64,000 nt of DNA from Hymenopus coronatus. Its lineage: Eukaryota > Arthropoda > Insecta > Mantodea > Hymenopodidae. Of the stretch, positions 38,701 to 44,700 are shown piece after piece (the stretch's first letter is position 1; each line of letters starts with the position of its first letter). The DNA is taken from contig CM060883.1 in NCBI GenBank assembly GCA_030762935.1, positions 51,482,001 to 51,546,000 of the forward strand. Direction: 5' to 3'. A program made the translations under genes and the position numbers. A model generated the notes under the pieces. That model ran no database searches. It had not been told where the DNA came from and was given only the letters and a program-made list of their open reading frames with translations.

Positions 38701-41700
38701 CTCCCTGAAACTAGTCTTCAATAAAGACCAACATCTAAGTGGAAAAATTTAAAGTGTTTATAATTTTGATTCATTTTTAAATGATTCCAGTATGGTACTC
38801 TACTGCATACAAATATTCCTAATCATTCTGCTCTGTGTTAATAAAATCACTCCAGAACAGGCAAAATGCATGTTGAATATTGCAGTGACAATTCTATTAT
38901 GAAAACCTAATCCCAATTAGTCATCTAAAATAAATGGAGAGAAACATTAACTTCTTATACATTTGCATAAATTGAAAGTAAAATGTTAAAATACAAGCAA
39001 GTGCAGTATACATAACTATTAATTAGAATATATTTCTATTATAGATGCAAAAATGTTTACAATATGCACATTAAAAGCAGTGTGACCATTTTATGCATTT
39101 CCAAAAATTGAAAGCTTACAATTATGTTAAGCTTAAACAACTAGCAAGCAAGGCACACAGCATTATTAATTAGGAGAACATATATCTCCAACTGTTCTCA
39201 AATGAAACAAATTTTGGTGCATCCTAAATACGCCTTTTCCTCATTATAGCATCTGCCATTTAACTAGAAGAAAGCCACAAATTTTGGTCATCATTTATTT
39301 TGATGCCAAATAATATAAGAATGTAAAGTATAAGACTTTATAACTCAGTCAAAACTTTCAAGGGTTGAATTGCAGAAAGTAATATATAAAATTTGATTAT
39401 AGAGATAATATATTGGGGGAAATAAATATCACAAAATATGGCATGCATTTCTTCAGAATGAAAGGTTCTGAGTTGCATGGGGTAACATGTATGATAATGC
39501 TACAATCTGTAAGTAAACAAATATTACTATTTTGTTACTATTGCCAACTAAATGCAGTATTTCTCTGTCACAAAATAAAATACCTCATCAAAAATTAAGT
39601 TACGAAACTAGTGTTTCCCATGCGCACAACTATGGTTTCTTTTTATGGTACATGAAATTACCTATTATTTTTTGGTTAACGATTCCTGCTGTGTTTCTCA
39701 TTCCTTTGAGCTTCCAGATGATGAATTAGTAAGAGTGTATCAATTTTTCAGCTAGTAATATAAATATTGTTAGTACGAACAGGGCCTCAGCTCTGGTTAT
39801 TGTTAACCATAATCTTCTTTGTTTCAACAAAATGCTATTATGATATTATAGAATACCAAATAGTGCATGGAACTAGTTATCATGCTTTAACAAGTTAAAC
39901 ATTAACCAGAAGTTACAAAATGTGTGTGATTACAAGCCCATCCTTGCCCTCATTATGTGCATTAACTTAAACTGGACCTCACTTAAAAACTCTGGAATCT
40001 TTTCTTCTTTGATTTCTTTCAAAATCTATAGTTAAAGAAAATGTTTACATTTGCATTTTCTTTATTTTACATCCACCAAGCCTATCATTAGAAGTATGCA
40101 TCATGAAAAGACTATAGGATAAAAATGACAGAGAATCCCCTTACTAAGTTTACATAAAGCAACTGTTACTGAAGGAAAATTATTTTAATATACATACCTC
40201 CTTACGGCGCAAAATTGTCTCACGTTCTGGGTGTCCTTCTACAACAAGCTTGTCAGCCAATTCGTTAACCTCAGTAACTCTGTATTCCTGGGAAACCATA
40301 TCCTTCTGAAATTCATCAAATTTCCTTTGCAAAACTTCAACATGTTCTAGATCATGGCCAAATTCATCAGTAGTTACAAATGTTTCTTTGTCATTAATCC
40401 AGAACATCACTTCATCACACTGACGCAAGAACTGAACAAGCACCAAGGCTTGCTGCAGTTTCATTCCTTTCTCAGCCAGTTTTGACAACAGCAGCTCCCA
40501 TAGGCGGTGTAGCTCATCTGTACATAGAATTACATTAATAGATAAAAAAACACTGCAGCTAAATAACTGCCAATAGGTTTACTCATTCTTAACATCCAAT
40601 ACTAATAATATTGAAACACAGCTTTATCTGCATAAATTTGCTTTCACCTAAACCTATTAATTCACATAACTTTATAGGGAGACAATCTTTATCTTAATTT
40701 CCTTTTAGTTTTTAGAGCTTAAGGAAAATATTTATGAAAGGTGTGTGAGAAATGGCAAAAAGTTTTGAGACAGTGCAAAGTGGAGGATATGAGTAAAGAG
40801 GAGAATGGGATTATATGTATTAGTTAAAAGAATTCTTATACAAGATGAACTGAAATAATTCTGAAGACTTTAAGAGCGAATTCATCTTATTGTGGATAAT
40901 AAAGTCTTACCAAAAAGCTGAAAAGTTTAGTTTTGTATAAAAAAAAACTGGATTACTGTTGACTCAAGGTTCTTAATTCATATAAAATTGAATAAACAGA
41001 TTTTTCTTTTGGAGCATTTCAATAGAATGAACGCTTTTGTACAAATTAAATTTTAAAAATTCATAATTTGTTGCCGCCTTAGTTCTGTTAGAACTGGCAA
41101 TATTGCATCAGCTGCATTTACCTTCTTCCAATATCAGTGTACATTACAGAGAATGTTTGCTTTATTATACGCAACTGTTTTTTGGTCAAAGCCTCAAGTT
41201 AAGATCAGAGCAGTTAAAGGAGGCATGGATGAAAACAAACAAACAAAACAAAAAAGGACAGAAGATCTTGTTAGTGAACATACACAATGCTGTGATGTTC
41301 AACATCTGAATATCTGGATTAGTATTAATTTACAGAGAAACGCACGGCAATTCTTGATCTATTCAACAGCCCTATGCTTAAAGATTTCCTAAAAGTTATG
41401 CCAAGTGCAGGCACATTTGTTGCTGTTTACCAGCAAGTATATGATATAAATAGTGCAACTCTGAGTTTTTGAAACCGAAGGCAACAATGATCTGATGAAA
41501 TTATCAACATGGAAGAGGAGGTATTAAATTTGATTGATGAAAATCCTGATCAGAACAGTTGCAATATGTGGGGGTGTTGCACGGGACTGTACATAGAACT
41601 TTTAAAGAACAGTTATTGCGCCCATATTACATCCAGTGAGTACAATGCTAATCACCAAATGACTTGCATCCATATGTTAGGTTTTCTGAGTGATTGCTTT

Positions 41701-44700
41701 GTCAGTTTGCACAACATCCAGATTTTGTAATAAATGTGTGGGTGATGGATGAGGCCTGTTTCATGCATTATGAACTTTTACAACACACATATGGGCAGTG
41801 GAGAACCCGAGAACTATACAACAGCAGAACTTTCAGCATAGATTCTCGACTAGCATTTGGACTAGCATAATTGGAGGTCTTATTGAATCATTCATCATTC
41901 CACTGTGCTTGACTGGTATACAATATTGGCGGTATTTGAAATGCCAGTTTTTGAAGTACCAGTTGCTAACCTGTTGGAGGACATTCCACTGGAGCTAAGG
42001 AGAAATATGTGGTTCCTTCACAATGGTGCATCACTCCACATCACTCTTGCAGTCCATCGTCGCATGACAAAGACCTTCCTAAACTGTTGGATTGGTCAAT
42101 TTGGACCTATGGCTTGACCTGCCAGATTGCCAGACTAGAATCTCCTAGATTTTATTTTTCCATGTCTTCACAGAAATAAAGACGTGAAATAGATCTGCAT
42201 CACATATTTTCTTACTGGCTGAGGAAATTAAAAACAACCCAAGGGTCTTTGGCAAAGTGAGTCAGGATTGGTTAAGAAGGTGTGAAGCCTGTCTACAAGC
42301 AAATTGTGGACATATGGAACACTTCCCTAAGCTCTTATTTTAAATTTACACCCTGGGGGCAAGTTCAGATGTTTTAAATTAATCCCAATGCTTTTACATA
42401 CTTGTAAATGTTAATAAATGCTACTAATTAAGGTTAATGGTCATTTTTTGTTTCTAAAGTTACCAAGCAAATAATGGAAGGCTGTGACTGTGGAATTCAC
42501 TAGGCATGAGGAGCACTGTCAATTTTGTTTACCTACTATTTTTTAAATATTTTTATGTGACATGTTCAAATACACAACTATTTTATTCAAGAGCAATGTT
42601 TACCCACAGGATTCCATTGGACAAATTAACATACACATCTTGAATTCAAACATGTTTTTAAAGCTGCAGAGAAATATACAAGTTATGGGTGGTAATAACT
42701 ACAATACAGCACTATATTACTTGATTTTATGCAATTATTTTGCAACTTTAAAATTTCAGTTCTTTTTTAGCATGTCTATTTTTACAACAAAGTTACAGTT
42801 AAGTGTGAATTTGAATTAAAATTTGGTAAAAAGTTCATTGAAAATACAACTGTTGCAATTTTCTCCAGCCTTGAATCGTCAAGTGTAGAACAGTAAATAT
42901 AGTACTCACCAAGACGTCTTCGTATTATGTCAGATGCAAAATGTGATTGATTTATCATTTCCATTCCAGTGTTATCCAAAACCACAATAGCATTGCTATG
43001 TGCAGCAACTTCTGCTTCAAATGCTTGATGTTTCTGGATTTTGGCCTAAAAGTTACAATCAAATGCAATAAAAAAAACGCATTAAGTTAGAAGTTTGAAA
43101 CTGTGAAGTAAAATAATAACTTGAAAGATTTGAGTCAGTTTGTGATAGCAACTTCACTTACTTAAAATTTTGTTTCAGAACATGTTTCAGAAGCTATTGC
43201 CTCTGAGACATGCTCCAAAACCAATTAAGTCCAGCTCAATAATATTTCAAGAAGCTGCATTAATGCCTTTAAAAAGTAATATCAAGATTAAAATCTGAAT
43301 TAGACTTCCATGCTAAATCATTTTAGTCAATCCACAACCTTAAAGCCTCTGATCTTAAAATTTGACACTTAATAAAAGCCTTGAAGTAGATATTTATGCC
43401 CATGCTCTTGCCACTTTAACTATAACATCATCTCAACTGATTCAAATAAATCTTCAAGGCGATCACATATTACAAACATCATACCTGAACAACAACTTGC
43501 AATGTTGCAAATGCTTTAAATTTCCAACTTTTTAGTCAACTATTTAGGGTTAATTGAACTTATAATTTGCTGAAGTTCCACGGCTTGAGTCCCAGGCATG
43601 GCAATGAACTTGCCAATTCTTTCAGCACTCAACTTAGTACCTGTACAATAATGTGAAATCTTACCTTAAGCAATACAGATGCTCAAGTAGTAAAGCAATT
43701 TCACACACATGGGTATCTATCAGTCTTAACTACAGCATTTTCTGCTACAAGCAGCAGATAAACAAAACATTTAAATTATCCAACAGTTTGCACATTAATT
43801 ATTATGAAAGTTTGACAAAGTTTATGCTACAGCTTCTGCATATTAACAATGTGGAAGAGTTTTCTCTAGATTAGCTTAATGAAGGATTGAAGAATATTTA
43901 ATCAGTAATCTGCTCCAAGCTTACGCAAGGGATCTTGAGATTTGGGAACAACAAACTACTGCCAAACAAGCCCACAACTTTATTTCAGGACCAGGTGGCA
44001 TGCTGAGTAAGGCACTTTTGAACCTAACCATTGAAAAGCTCAGAAGTGTTGTTGAGTATCTCACTGCACATAACACTCCGAGATGACATCTATGCATAAT
44101 GAGGTTTACCAAGGATTCGTTATGCAGGAAATGGGGATGGACTTTGAGACCTCTCAGCATATTTTATGTGAATGCAAGGCATTTGCTATTCATAGGTATG
44201 TAACCCTGGGCTGCTCCTTTTGGAGCCTGGGGATATATGAAGGGCAATTATCAGGGACATGGTCCAATTTATCGGAACTATTGGTGATTGAGGCAGGCAC
44301 AGTATGCACCCCTAGTAAAGGCAGGAATTCCGACCGAATCACTTGTACATAATATAGTATTCCAAGAGATTCCTTCAATGTGAAGGATTCAGGAAGGTTA
44401 TGTTGATGTAAAATCATATCTATAAAATGCACAGCAATTGGCACAATCTTGATGTCCTTATAAGCAACACATTATGCCATTCACAATTAAGCAAAAACTT
44501 CATAATATTGTTCCTCAAAATATTGCATTCATAGTGAGTGACGAAAGTATGAGCCTTTTTTTTTTCTTTTCTTCTTCTTCTTCTTCTTTATGTTGAACTC
44601 AGTTCAATAATATGTGGTATTTTAGTATTTCTTCAGAAAACAAATGCATGCACTACACTGGAGGTTGAAAGTCTTCTTAACAAAACATCCAATTTTCTTT